64,000 nt of DNA from Brugia malayi (lineage: Eukaryota > Nematoda > Chromadorea > Rhabditida > Onchocercidae), in contig NW_025062475.1 in NCBI RefSeq assembly GCF_000002995.4, forward strand, positions 12,494,687-12,558,686, in the 5' to 3' direction. The notes beneath the pieces were generated by a model. The model was not told the origin of the DNA. It did no database searches and saw only the letters and a program-made list of their open reading frames with translations. Position numbers and translations under genes: made by a program. Below are positions 1-11,329 of the stretch, one piece after another; the first letter of the stretch is position 1, and the number at the start of each line of letters is the position of its first letter.

Positions 1-60
1 CGTGCAATCTGTAATGAATTTGTTTCCTATACAATATCGCGATGAACAAATTTGTCATAT

Positions 61-345
61 TCACGTAACGTTACAAAAAGACACATGAAGATGCCACACT
101 AACTTCAAGCCTTCATGAAGAATTTCATTTGAATCCTCATCATTTGCAGCAATAGAGAGTCGACGTAATTCCTCATTAATATTACTGTTAACACCCAGTC
201 CCACTTTCTTACATCCAACAATATTTTCAACACCAATTTTTTGCGACAACTTTATCAAATTATCTCGACGTTGCTGTAAATGAGTTGTCGATAAAACTGA
301 CAGATATAAAGTAAAAAATTTCTCCTTTTTTAGCGTTGAATCCAT
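61..345 (-). CDS. 5' part of an unrecognised gene, cut by window edge
   Basis: This is an open frame of 94 codons beginning with ATG at 345, MDSTLKKEKFF. A splice-acceptor-like sequence (AATTGTAG) ends four bases before the ATG, which fits trans-splicing. The frame reaches a stop at 61, but two possible donors lie just before it (GTGTCT near 84 and GTAACG near 73), so the coding region probably continues past the left edge of the window. The peptide is hydrophilic and helix-prone, with no signal peptide, membrane segment or motif that I recognise. It starts only 39 bases after the stop codon of the Mad3-like gene on the same strand, so the two may be co-transcribed. Function unknown. Confidence 0.5.
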   Translation of the reverse strand: MDSTLKKEKFFTLYLSVLSTTHLQQRRDNLIKLSQKIGVENIVGCKKVGLGVNSNINEELRRLSIAANDEDSNEILHEGLKLVWHLHVSFCNVT

Positions 346-384
346 TTTACTACAATTGCTTCCGTAAAAAAATAAAAGATTAAG
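346..384 (-). promoter_or_regulatory. 39-base intercistronic gap with splice acceptor, candidate operon junction
   Basis: Between the TGA of the Mad3-like gene (385-387) and the next ATG (345) lie only 39 bases, on the same strand. They hold a T-rich stretch and the acceptor-like CAATTGTAG four bases before the ATG. In nematodes such tight spacing usually means a polycistronic transcript resolved by trans-splicing; this gap is shorter than the usual intercistronic distance of about 100 bases. The sequence shows the spacing and acceptor; operon status is inference. Confidence 0.5.
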
Positions 385-3300
385 TCAAGAACAAACTTCG
401 GACATGCTCATTCGTCTCCCAAAAGCAGTGTTTGCAGTGATAGCTTCATCAAAAGCCGGTTTTTGGAAAAAAGGATCAGCTTCGTTCGAAGGAAGTGGAC
501 GAAACGATTCTAAATGGACATAGAATTAAACTAATTCAACGACTATTACAAAGATTCCATGCTAATTGAATAATATCAGCTAACCTTCAATCGGATCTTC
601 GATCGGAGGGGCAAAATTACTTGCTGGTGTAGATGTTACTGCTCCTGTTTTAGCCATTTTATTCAAACCTGCCAGTGTTTCCTCGTCATTACGATCAGGA
701 AGAGAAGGTTTAATTCCTGGAATATCAAAGAATAAAGAATTTACAATCATCCTAAAAATACGCGCGTAATTCAGTTAAAAATAAAGCTATGTGATATTTC
801 TTTTGGCACTTCAAAAAGCTCTAGTGTAGGTGCCATTAAGATGGAAACTGAAATGTCATAACTAACCTTCATACTTCCGTTTTTGCTCTATTGATGTTTC
901 GTCATCATGTTCAAGTGACGTAGTTTTAGCTTTTCCAAAAAAAGATGAACGACGAAAATGAGTAGTTATCGCAGGCTGCAAAGCCGTATTTGAAATTTTT
1001 TAGTGTTTTGAAGTCCGTAAGAAAATTGGATTTGATCCTTCCGATTCCCGTTGAAAAAATTAAAGCATGTCATTACTATGAGATTTAAGCAGTAACAGCA
1101 GATCTTGCTGAAGTTCTTATATTGCCGAAATAGAAAGCATAAACAAATTAACGTAATTTTGTGCTAAGCTATATGCAAAAATTTATATTTCTTTTCATTA
1201 AAACTATTAAATGTTTTACCTTCCTGAATGCTGACTGAGATCTATAGATGTCGTCATCGTGAATGTCCGCATTCTTTTGACAGTCCAAATCCCGCTCCAT
1301 ACTTAATCTAAAGATTACATTGTACAAAAAAAAAAAAATCAATTCATATATTCCATGAAAATGATGACAAAATATAAACCTTTTTTTCAAAACATCGGAA
1401 GATGGTATGACATTCTCATCACTGTAAACAGCAAATGGTGCAGTTTGCTTTATTGGTTGGGCCTCTTCCACATAAACCTATATACAGAAACAATTAAAAA
1501 AGTCAGTTTTTGTGCCCTTTGGAAAGAAATTGAATGCTTCGAAAAATACTTTAGAAATTACTTCAAACTTTGTTTTCTTTGAAGCAGGAGGAAGATGAGT
1601 CTGTTCACTTTCGTTGAGAGTTGCTTCTTGTAATACGGTCGTTTCATCTGTTTCGTGATGTACTACAATGAAGTTAAATCGATAAATTTCTGTACACCGA
1701 GCTTACTTTAAAATTGGTATTACAGTATAAAACTCCTCAATATTTATCAGATCTTATTATTTACCGTTCATTCAATAAACAGCATCGTACCTGAACGCGG
1801 AGGTGGAACTGGCACTGTGCTTGAGAAATCGCGCATCGCCTTACTCAAAAATTTCTCGGTAAACGAAGTGCCATGGAGCGTGAGGTGCGAGGATTGTGGA
1901 CATTCTGTAAGCATTTTCTTAAAACACCAAGAAACACAAAATTGCTGAATTTCTGATTGAAAACACTTACCAGATGGTTTGTCGACAAGAACGTCTGTAT
2001 CTATGTCATTGTCATTTTCAGCAGCAACAGTACACGTTAACAGAAATGGGTTATCACCGGCTGAAGGTTGTGCTGACTTCGTGAGTTCTACATTGTGGGA
2101 TGGATTCATCAAGGAACCACTGGCACAACCGCTTCGTTCCTCGCTTATGGCCGATAATTTTGAAATTGACATTCTGCTAGAGCGCCTAATGATGACGACA
2201 AGTATTAATAAATCGACAGTCAAAATCTTTTAAACATATCAAAACAGTTTATGACCTTACTGCTTATAGTAATGAAGATTAAATTATTTTTGTGTATTAA
2301 AGTTTCTTTACTATTTCAAAATAAAAATAATGGATACTACAAAAATTGTTCCTCCAAATTATTAACCTCTGCAGTATATCTGGATGAATAGCATAATTCC
2401 CTGCTTCTGCGAACATTTCTTCAATTGATTGTTGCTCATCTGCTATTTTTAAATGGGTTTTTACTGCGGAATCATGGGTTAATTTTGTTGAACGCTGACT
2501 ACTTTCAGGTGCTTTTTGTTCCATGCTATAATTCAGAATATAAACTAATTTTTTTTTTTGCATTCATATACCAAAAAGACAAAAAACTTACAATGCTGTC
2601 TCAATAGTCCCCAAAGTTCTCAAATCTTTCGACAGATCTAAAAAATGCATCATTAAAATCAACTTCATTAGGAAACAAAAACAGCAAATAATTTCACTCA
2701 GCTAACTGTTAAAAAATACCAGGTTTTCTGAAGAGATTTACAGTCATTTCATCATCCATTTCAAAATACTGATAGAGCATAGCCCTGAAATTTTAGTACA
2801 GTCACATAACTGAGACATTGTAGATGTCCATGAAGCCTTAAAAATAAACATTCCAATCAAATCTTTCAGAAAAATAACTTACAGAAAAATAAAATAAATA
2901 AGTAATAATTACAATTTCATGAGTGGAAAAATTAAATAAGATAGGAAAATTATGACAACTAACGATTACCTTGTTAGACGCACAATAAATTACAATATAC
3001 TATTCATTTTTTATAAAATACTGCATAACAAATCTTAAGTTATAAAATAATGTTTTTACCTAAAAGCTTCATCAACTCTTGAAATAGGTTTAGCATTTGC
3101 TTTTATGGCTTCATTCCATACTTCGTTAAAACGTTCCCTGTTCTTTTCTTCTGCAAAAATCTGAAATGAATGTCAATTGCAAGCTTTAATTAAGTAAGAT
3201 CCTGTTTAGCACTGCTGCAAAAAGCCAATTCTTTACCTCGCCCCATTTGACGTAAAACTCTGCCAGTTCATGAAACTGTTTTCGATTGTGTAACTCTTCC

Positions 3301-4391
3301 ATCACTAACTTCATCCCCATTGTACGACTTAATTTCCCCTAAATTAAATCTTATAAAAGACATATTATTTGATTATTTGAAGAAAATCCTTAGCAAAAAT
3401 GAAATCGCATTTTAGCAAATAACTGCAAACATTTAATTTGGGAGATATAATTTGATAATAACGTAGTATCAAAGAGACAACAGCAAAAAGCTTTTGTATA
3501 TTAATTAAATTGCTGTTGATTACTTTACTCAACAACCTTATCTTCCAAGTGACAGATCATTTTTTGAAGCTAAATAGTAAACTAATTGCAGTGCGGAAAA
3601 TCATTAAAGCGTATTATAAGTTTCAAAATTTAACAATTATTGCTTTTCAAGACTAAAAATTTACTTACAACAATACAGAAAACGTGTAACAATCGTTCAT
3701 CGTTATAAAACGGACTACTTTCCACAGAATACCGCAATACGGTCTCCATGGCAGCTTTTCGTAGACGATGATGACTTTCTTTATCTTCGAAATTTGTTTC
3801 CATCCATTTCAACTGACTGAAACTTGAAGAAATGCAAAAACTACCTAATGGCGTAGTTCCAACTCACCACAGTACTGATGTCATGACTTTACGTAGAAAG
3901 TGTAACTATACTTCAGCTATACAAAATTGAAGACTAGCTGTTTAATATGCAACATACTTCAAAACGTAATCCAACTGTTTCGTTTCTGGCAACGTCCTGA
4001 AATAACATCAACCATATGATCGTTTGTAATTTGATAGATTTTAGTTTCTCAAATCCAAATTTTTGTTGAAGACGACATAATTAGTATATTCGGTTCCATA
4101 AGAAACTATTAATCTATGTTTCGCGCATTTGCAAATTTGCAATTAAAAATGTGTTTGTGCTTAATTAAAAAACAAAAAATCATTCAAGAAATGAAAAAAA
4201 AAAAAAAAAAAAAAAAATTCGTTGTCTGAAATTTAAGATAAAAACCAATTGAAAATTGCTTAACAGAAGACTGAAAGCCAGTTATTTACTGAAGAATTAG
4301 TTGGAAATGATAAAACATGTGAAGCACTAAAAAGGTTAGAAATAACTTACTTAACGAAAGATGGTAATGATTCAAAAAATCCCACCACCAT
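385..4391 (-). CDS. BUB1/BUBR1/Mad3-family spindle checkpoint protein without kinase domain (SAN-1-like)
   Basis: I model 16 exons: 4391-4351, 3996-3958, 3816-3669, 3338-3237, 3160-3060, 2784-2720, 2637-2592, 2525-2367, 2185-1971, 1904-1791, 1662-1562, 1477-1380, 1307-1220, 975-867, 716-585 and 509-385. They sum to 1683 bases in one frame, 560 residues. Residues 1-145 resemble Mad3/BUB1 homology region 1, a helical TPR-like fold: a YVLNQLKWME helix, DERLLHVF, then FHELAEFYVKWGEIF followed by FNEVWNEAIKANAKP. Further on, FEVYVEEAQPIKQ and PFAVYSDENVIP resemble the acidic Mad3/BUB1 region 2. The family holds back anaphase by binding Cdc20 and Bub3 at unattached kinetochores. The protein stops after a polar tail and has no kinase domain, as in Mad3 and worm SAN-1. 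I see no KEN box. Family call is good; the exact orthologue is inferred. Confidence 0.8.
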
Positions 4392-4688
4392 CGATTTTGA
4401 CGAATTCTCAAATCTTTTCTTCCTTCAACGATCAACCAATCCAAATTAATGAAAAAGAAAGTGATCGAATATTAGCAAGAAAAAGTAATAGAAATAAATG
4501 GAGTAAGCTTTAACAATTCACCCTTGTCAAGTGTAACAAATCAAATTAAATAAACATCCAAACAAAAATATTGGCGCTTAAATTTCAAAAAAGACTCGCT
4601 CGTTCATGTATGGACCGATATGCAAATTAGGATAACATGTGGCCAAAGGTATGGATGAAAGCAAAAGTGCTACGTTGTGCTTATCAGG

Positions 4689-4723
<35 letters not shown>

Positions 4724-5510
4724 CTGCTGAGATTGTTTGGATCGTTTTGTCTAGAACGGTAGAAGCTTACGTTACTGTTGGCTGACAATTCGGTTACTGA
4801 TTGCCTAGCCGGAATAGCATTTATTTCCGGAAATAAGTTCCTTCTTTTTTCTTAAATTAGAGTATGAAATTTGCATAACATAGACGATATTTAGTAGGAC
4901 AATGGCAATGTGACAGCAGTATGTGTTACAGTAACGCTAGTAGATGAACAAATTCATCAAAGGTACTGTCTGAGAAAGGATATTGAGAGTACAGTAACAG
5001 CAGCAAAATGAACGGAGGTGATGTCAGCTGGAAGAGAGACGATTTTAGGAAGATTGGTGGATGCTGGCAAAGCAGTAGAGATAAACTGAGATGCTTTACT
5101 TATTTGGATTTTCCGGGCCAAATCAAATGATGGGTGTTGGGATTTTTTGAATTTTAGATTTGTTGAAAAGTGCACTTTGATCTATTAACATTGATTACTG
5201 CAGTATCATATGGAATATTGTGATTCTTGAATGCTTGACAAATTGATACGTATCATCAATATGTTCATAATGCTAAAATGTCACTTGTAGAATGTAATAA
5301 GTGCGGAAATATCAAGATTAGGAAGTATAATTCGAACATTTAAAGCGCTAAGTTAACATTAGTGCACTGAATAGAACATTCCGACAGGTGAAGAGTCTTT
5401 GTAGATGAAAGGAGAAATGATTCCACTGGAGAAATTTGTTGTTGAACAAAGAAAGTTAACGATTCATATCGATCACAAATGGAGAAGAAATTGACATTTT
5501 TAATATGAAT
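4392..5510. other. Intergenic region with GA microsatellite
   Basis: This 1.1 kb lies between the Mad3-like gene and the first TSP1 gene. A (GA)n tract runs at about 4687-4723. A 72-codon minus-strand frame at 4957-5175 has no recognisable content and no splice partner that I could find. Nothing else seen. Confidence 0.6.
4687..4723. repeat. (GA)n microsatellite
   Basis: A GA dinucleotide tract with one GGGA interruption, in the intergenic region upstream of the Mad3-like gene. Confidence 0.9.
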
Positions 5511-7474
5511 TTAAAGGTGAACAGCACTTGAACAATCACACTTTTCAGTTAAGTTTGTATCGATAAGAATAAGTCGATCGTCTAATGGTACATCTCGAAT
5601 CTTAAAGCATCCACCTATAGCTCGTAGATTTGCATCATTGTAATGACAGTGTTCGCTGAACCCATAAGACGATAGATTTGTTGGACATCTGAAAACACTT
5701 CCCTTTCGCATTTCTCGATAATCTAATTAGTTGAAGATTAATTTAATCATTTTGTATTTCAAGGATAGAGCATGAAAATAAGTACTGATGCTTAATGATG
5801 TGCATCAAACGTTAGAGAAAATTGGTAAAATCAAAATATTGTTGATTCGATCAGTGCTATTTGCACACCCATGAGTAAAATAAATAAAGTTTAATAGTAC
5901 TAATTACTCATTCTTCAACCATTATTCAACGATATCTTTACTAACAGGTAAGTATTGCATGGGGCACTATCAACTTGATCAACCAAATTCGAGGGACATT
6001 CTGGTTTTCCACCATTTCGAGCTTGTATAATGGAACTTTTGTTCACTTTACGAAAACGTTGTGGATAATCCTGTCCGGAAACTCGACATGTAGATGAGCA
6101 ATCAGACCATTCAAGATAAGTAAAAAAACATGGAAATTTCATTATTCCCGTTGCACTCCTTATCTATAATATTTTTCTTAAAATTAAATTTAATGAAAAT
6201 TCAAGCAAGTCACCAATTTTTAATTAAATACAGCTCCAAAAGGAAGTGCATATTTCATACCCAATTTTACATGATATTGAAGCTAAGAATAATGAAAACT
6301 GATAACAAAATTCTCCAATTAATGACTGCTCTTTCAATTTTTTACGAAGCATAAAATATGCAATACAATCTTGGAAAGAGTTAGTTTCTTTGGAGTAGAG
6401 AGTTTAACCTCAAAAGTCAATAATATATAAGGCATTTCTGCAATAGAACTGCACAGATGATAAAATATTTCTTTTTTTTTAAAAAGAAAAAAAGATATGT
6501 CTTAACAAAGGTATTTAAGAAAAAAAATAGTTATCAAACAAAATTATCAAAAAATTGCAAACAAAGTTATAAACAAATGCATGTGTTATTTACATAAGTG
6601 TTTTGATATACAAATAAGCACACTTACGTGAGCGCTTAGAATGATGCTCCAGATTATAAGCGTGATAAGTACAAGTAATAAAAGCATGTTAATAACTGCT
6701 AAGATGAAATTAACAATTAGCATTAAACGAACTTTCTTATTGCGAATGAATGGTGAGATTTGCTGCAAATATTATTTATAGTACAAATGATATACTGAGG
6801 ATATGTTCTGAAAAGTCTAAATTTTACTGAATCTTGATGAATTGTTAAAATAACAAACATAAATTATGGTTGCAAGACGAGTGGATTTGATTGATTTGCT
6901 TATCGTTCCATCGAATTCGCTGATATCTGAGAGCTATAACAAAAAAAAAAAAAAAAAAAACAGGAAAATTTAATGTTTACTGACTTCTTCTAAACGTAAT
7001 AATCCTTCTTTGAATTCTGGATTTGATAAAATTCTCACATACCTCTTCCGTAGCTTCTCCAGCAGATACTTTGAACATGCCTGGTGCTTGTTCACTTAAC
7101 TGTTCAACATCGGTAGTTGATGGTATCGGGCTTTTCTCATTTTGCGGTAATTCTTCCTAAATTTGCTTTAGTTCCAGAATCCTAAATTTCTGTGCACTCA
7201 CTACTATAATTTATCTCAATCATCTGAGAAATAATCAGCATACTAATCAATAATCAACCGAATATCTCGGGATTAATTCTTCTTGCATTATATCTAACAG
7301 ATAGTACTGTATAAAAGTTAGCAATATTTCATTTAATTAAATAATATGTTGAAGGGAGAAATTAAAAGTTACCTCCGTGGGTGAATCAATTTTTGCTTTG
7401 GGAAGTGATTCAGCGGGTTGATCCGAACCTGTAGCTCCTGTATGTGAAGGTGAACTGGAAGGTACTGATACCAT
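5511..7474 (-). CDS. Single-pass membrane protein with one thrombospondin type 1 domain, copy A
   Basis: Five exons, 7474-7373, 7156-7043, 6762-6628, 6163-5946 and 5688-5511, give 747 bases in frame, 248 residues. The N-terminal 72 residues are Ser/Pro/Glu-rich and polar, with no signal peptide. Exon 3 encodes RNKKVRL followed by a hydrophobic helix (about residues 87-112), so a type II orientation with the C-terminus outside is likely. Exon 4 carries the TSP1 signature EWSDCSSTC (W136, C139, C143), then a basic stretch and paired cysteines including a GGKPECP motif. Exon 5 has further cysteines and the phrase PLDDRLILIDTNLT. TSP1 domains bind matrix or receptor partners at the cell surface. 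The next gene, at 8300-10336, is a clear paralogue with matching exon sizes. Specific function unknown. Confidence 0.8.
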
Positions 7475-8299
7475 TTTATCTCACTCTAAATCGGACAACT
7501 TAGACATATTAATTTGATTATTTAAAAGATTATTTAAAAGCAAAAAATTAGTGAAATCAATATACTGTTAAAACGAATATATTTGAGTGAAAACTATAGT
7601 CATTTTCCAGAGGAACAAGTTCTATATATTAAATCCAAAACATAAATCAAAAGTACTTCCTCAATATGAGTCAATTGAACAGGAGATTGAGGTAGAGTAC
7701 AACTGATTGTTGTTTTCATTTTGTAAGCATTTATATAGCAAATTATGCATGCTGCATGCATAACATATATGCAGGGCGACATGCATGCTTTGGAATGCTT
7801 GAAAGCAATGAAATCGTATGTTGAAAGCAATGAAATCATTCCTAACTAATGTAAATTTACTCTGATAATCTATTTTTCATTAAGCATCATCCTTATCCTA
7901 AAAACTTCGGAAATTGTGTAAAATTTTCAAGCATCTACTGAGAATTATGGGGAAAAAAAAAAAATTCAGATAACAATTTTATGTATATCGAAAGCATTCC
8001 AATATGTATGTTGAAAGGGAATTAGCTATAAAAATGAAATTTCTGCTTCAATTTCTTTCTTTTTTTTTCCATCCATTTTTCCTTCTTCTATATAAACTAT
8101 TCTGCTAAATTTCAACTTGGATTGATAATAAAATTGTTTAACAAATTTTTGTTAATTTCAAATAACTCTTCTCTGCTCTTTACTACAATTGATTTATTGA
8201 GAAATTTACCAATGAAATGAGGGATATATTATAGTCTTTCTATTTTGCTGACTAAGCATTATTAGCCATCAATCAACAAAATACAATTTGCTTGATGAA
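7475..8299. other. Intergenic region between the two TSP1 genes
   Basis: About 0.8 kb of AT-rich DNA. It should hold the promoter of copy A and the 3' end of copy B. A 79-codon minus-strand frame at 7600-7839 has no recognisable features. A palindromic stretch of repeated ATGCATGC-type sequence lies near 7745-7790. Nothing else supported. Confidence 0.5.
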
Positions 8300-10336
8300 T
8301 TAAAATAAGGAAGTTTCAATGCGATCACATTCTGCTTTCGAACAATTCTGCGTTAAATTAGCATCCATAAAAATTAAGCGATCATCCAATGGTATATTAC
8401 GAATACGATAACATCCACCAGAGGATTCTTTCAATGAATCCTTGTAGTAACATTGAGTGAATGGATATTGTGATAGATTTGTGGGACATCTGCAAGTATT
8501 GCTCTCTCTCTCTCTCTCTCTCTCTTTCTTTCAGTTTGTTGATTTCAGGAAAACACAAAACAGAGTCTGATCAATTTGAAATAAATTGATGACCTGAAAG
8601 TGTTGCAAGGTGCAACATCCACTCGACTATGCAAATCATCAGGACAGTCTGGCTTCTCACCTCCACGTGCTTGTACGATCGAATTTTTATTCACATAACG
8701 TTGCATTTGAGGATAATTTGATGAACCATCCCAACAACTTGCAGAACACGTTGACCACGGCTCGTACGTAAAAATACATGGTGATGGCTGATCATACATA
8801 ATGCTTGAAATCTAAAGCATATTTACTTGTATGACTGACTTTATAGTAATATTTATGTATAACCATGTTAAAAAAAAAAAAAAGAGTTGGGATTTTGTTG
8901 TAATAAAAATTACATTAGAAAAAGAAAAAGAAAACATTGTACATTGTAATTGTATTCAAAATGAAATAAAATGAATAATGTTATTAGTTTGTTGTTAAAA
9001 AAGAAAAATGATGAAGAAGACATTATCTTCTATTTTTAGTGTAAATTTTTCTAGTAGATGACGTGATACTGTACTTCTATTTACTGCAAATCTTTAAACA
9101 TATGAAATGACAAATCTACTTTCCACTTTTTTTCATAATTTTTGATTACTAAATCAATGTAAAATGTTTTATCTACTCTTACTTCTTTGTTAATTGTGAA
9201 AACAGTATTATCATTACTAATTATTAGATCGAGAAGCATTAAAGTAAGACTTATCTAGCAAAGAAATATTAAAGATTCTGATAAACAGGTATTGGCTACG
9301 AATAAATTACCCGAAAAGCAAGGATGATTTGATTTAGTAGAAGTGCAAGCATAAACAAAAGCATTACGAAGTTGATAAGAAGCAGTATAGTGTTGATAAT
9401 TGTCAAATAACGCACTTTCTTATTTCTCATCAACGGATAAACACGCTGAAGTGTACATTATGATTGTTGCAAATCTCATTATACATTATTATTATTGATA
9501 AAATATACCATAATCATGATTCAGATGATTTAATTTTACTCAGTTGATAAACGAATAGTTTCATTTCACTTTAAAATACTTCCAAACTGACATCATTTCT
9601 GTATTGTAGTTGATTGCATCAGATTTGACAGTTGTAATAATTTCCACCAAAAAACTTACTCTAAACCAGATGAAAAAGCGACTACTACTACCGTCGCGAG
9701 ATTTTGCTGCAGATGATCTTGTTGAATATATATCCGGATCGGTCACATCAGACAACTAAAAATAATTTTGAAATTGACTAGTTCAATGTACAAAACCGCA
9801 ATATACAATATACATTAAATTCAGCGCACTGAAAATAGAAGATAAAAATAAATTTTGCGAAATTTAATTAAAAGACTAAAGAATAGAAAAATGAAAGGAA
9901 TAAGAATAGACTTGAGAATAATATGGAAAAAAAACCTGTTCGGTATCTTCTCCAACCAGAAATTCCATCTGCTCCGGAATACTTCCGCTAGGTTGATCCA
10001 CTTCCGTACTATCCGGTATCGGACTTAGTTCTTCAGATGACTGTCTCTATAAACCATAACATCAGAAGAGTGAAAAATATCATAAATAAATATATAATTT
10101 GAGACATTGATACTTCTACTCATGTTTATTATTTAGATTTTGAAGGGTTTCTAATAAGATACCCAACTGATAAGTAAGTTATCACTATCCAAATAGCTAC
10201 ATATATGAAATTTAGACAAAGAAAGCGACATTTAAAGAGAAATAATAGAATATATAAGTACTGCGGTTGAGCCTGAGTCCTTTGCTTCATAGCTGAATGA
10301 TTTCGTAAAGTTTCCTGATGTAGCTTTAGAATTCAT
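8300..10336 (-). CDS. Single-pass membrane protein with one thrombospondin type 1 domain, copy B
   Basis: Six exons, 10336-10262, 10046-9936, 9755-9660, 9445-9311, 8811-8594 and 8489-8300, total 825 bases in frame, 274 residues. The start is MNSKATSG, followed by a polar tail with Ser-rich DGSSSRFF. The membrane exon (9445-9311) is 135 bases, exactly as in copy A, and again begins with RNKKVR before a Leu/Ile-rich helix (about residues 106-130). The TSP1 exon (8811-8594) is 218 bases, also exactly as in copy A, with PWSTCSASC (W158, C161, C165) and GGEKPDCP. The last exon keeps PLDDRLIFMDANLT. Equal exon sizes and intron phases show tandem duplication. A long CT tract (8502-8525) sits in the last intron, close to its acceptor. 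Role at the cell surface is inferred from the TSP1 family. Confidence 0.8.
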
Positions 10337-11329
10337 TTTAAAATGATTAATATATCGAACTGAAAAACAAATTTGATGTTATCAGATTTTATGGTGCGAT
10401 TTTTAAAAAAAATTTCTTAGAAAATACTGGAGAAATCTTCATTATAGACACAGTTATCACAACAAGTAATTCATTAAAACTCACTTTTTCAAGGTTCAGC
10501 CGACTACTGCGAATGTTTCCACTTTGAATGAATACCTACTTAGACGAATGCTTATAAGAAATTTTTAACAGTACACAAAACAATCTACAATAGTTGCATA
10601 CTACAGTGCTGTTTCCGGAAATCTTATGATCAGTCTTCCTTGCTAATTCCACCATATCACTGATTTCAAATGAATTAGACAGGATTTTACGATAATTCAA
10701 CATTTTATCAGTCCAAAATGTTGAACATCATTCAGCGTAACGGAAAATTTTCCATGCAATTTCGAATTTCTAATTGATAGTAACTAACACAGCACAGCAC
10801 ATCTTTTAAATGCATCAAAATATCGTCATATCATATTACAAATCACATTTATGAATTTATTTTATCATAACTAATATAAGTACAGGAAAACAAATATAAA
10901 TGTTGCTGACAAAACAAAAAATACGAAACACATTCAAAATGTCATGGTCAATGTAATGATAGAATTAATGAACGATGCAAAATTGAACAACAGCATGAGA
11001 TCACAAAGTTATAGATATATGTTGCCCTCAGATAATTTACATGTATTGCACGTTTGAAATTTCAATTTCTTCAGTGCACCATAATCGCTCAAACGGTAAA
11101 ATTCCGTGTAGATAGAGCATATACTTTGCATAATACATAATAGTAAACAGAAAAGCTTAAACAATAACAACAAAGGCGAGTTACGAATCAAAATTTCAAA
11201 AAAAACATTAAAGGCTGATACGACGTGTTATGTAATCCTAAACCTGACAAAATCAAATTTTTTACATGGAACATAACAACGAATCCTGACAATGAAGAGG
11301 TACAATTATTCTAAAGCAAAAATATTAAT
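10337..11329. other. Intergenic region, no gene seen
   Basis: About 1 kb of AT-rich DNA between copy B of the TSP1 pair and the five-repeat gene, both on the minus strand. Short frames are present (for example 11009-11191 minus) but none has splice partners or recognisable content. Confidence 0.6.

Noticed and set aside
7740..7800. ATGCATGC-rich palindromic stretch as a mobile element end
   Set aside because: Only a short self-complementary tract; no second end, target-site duplication or transposase nearby.
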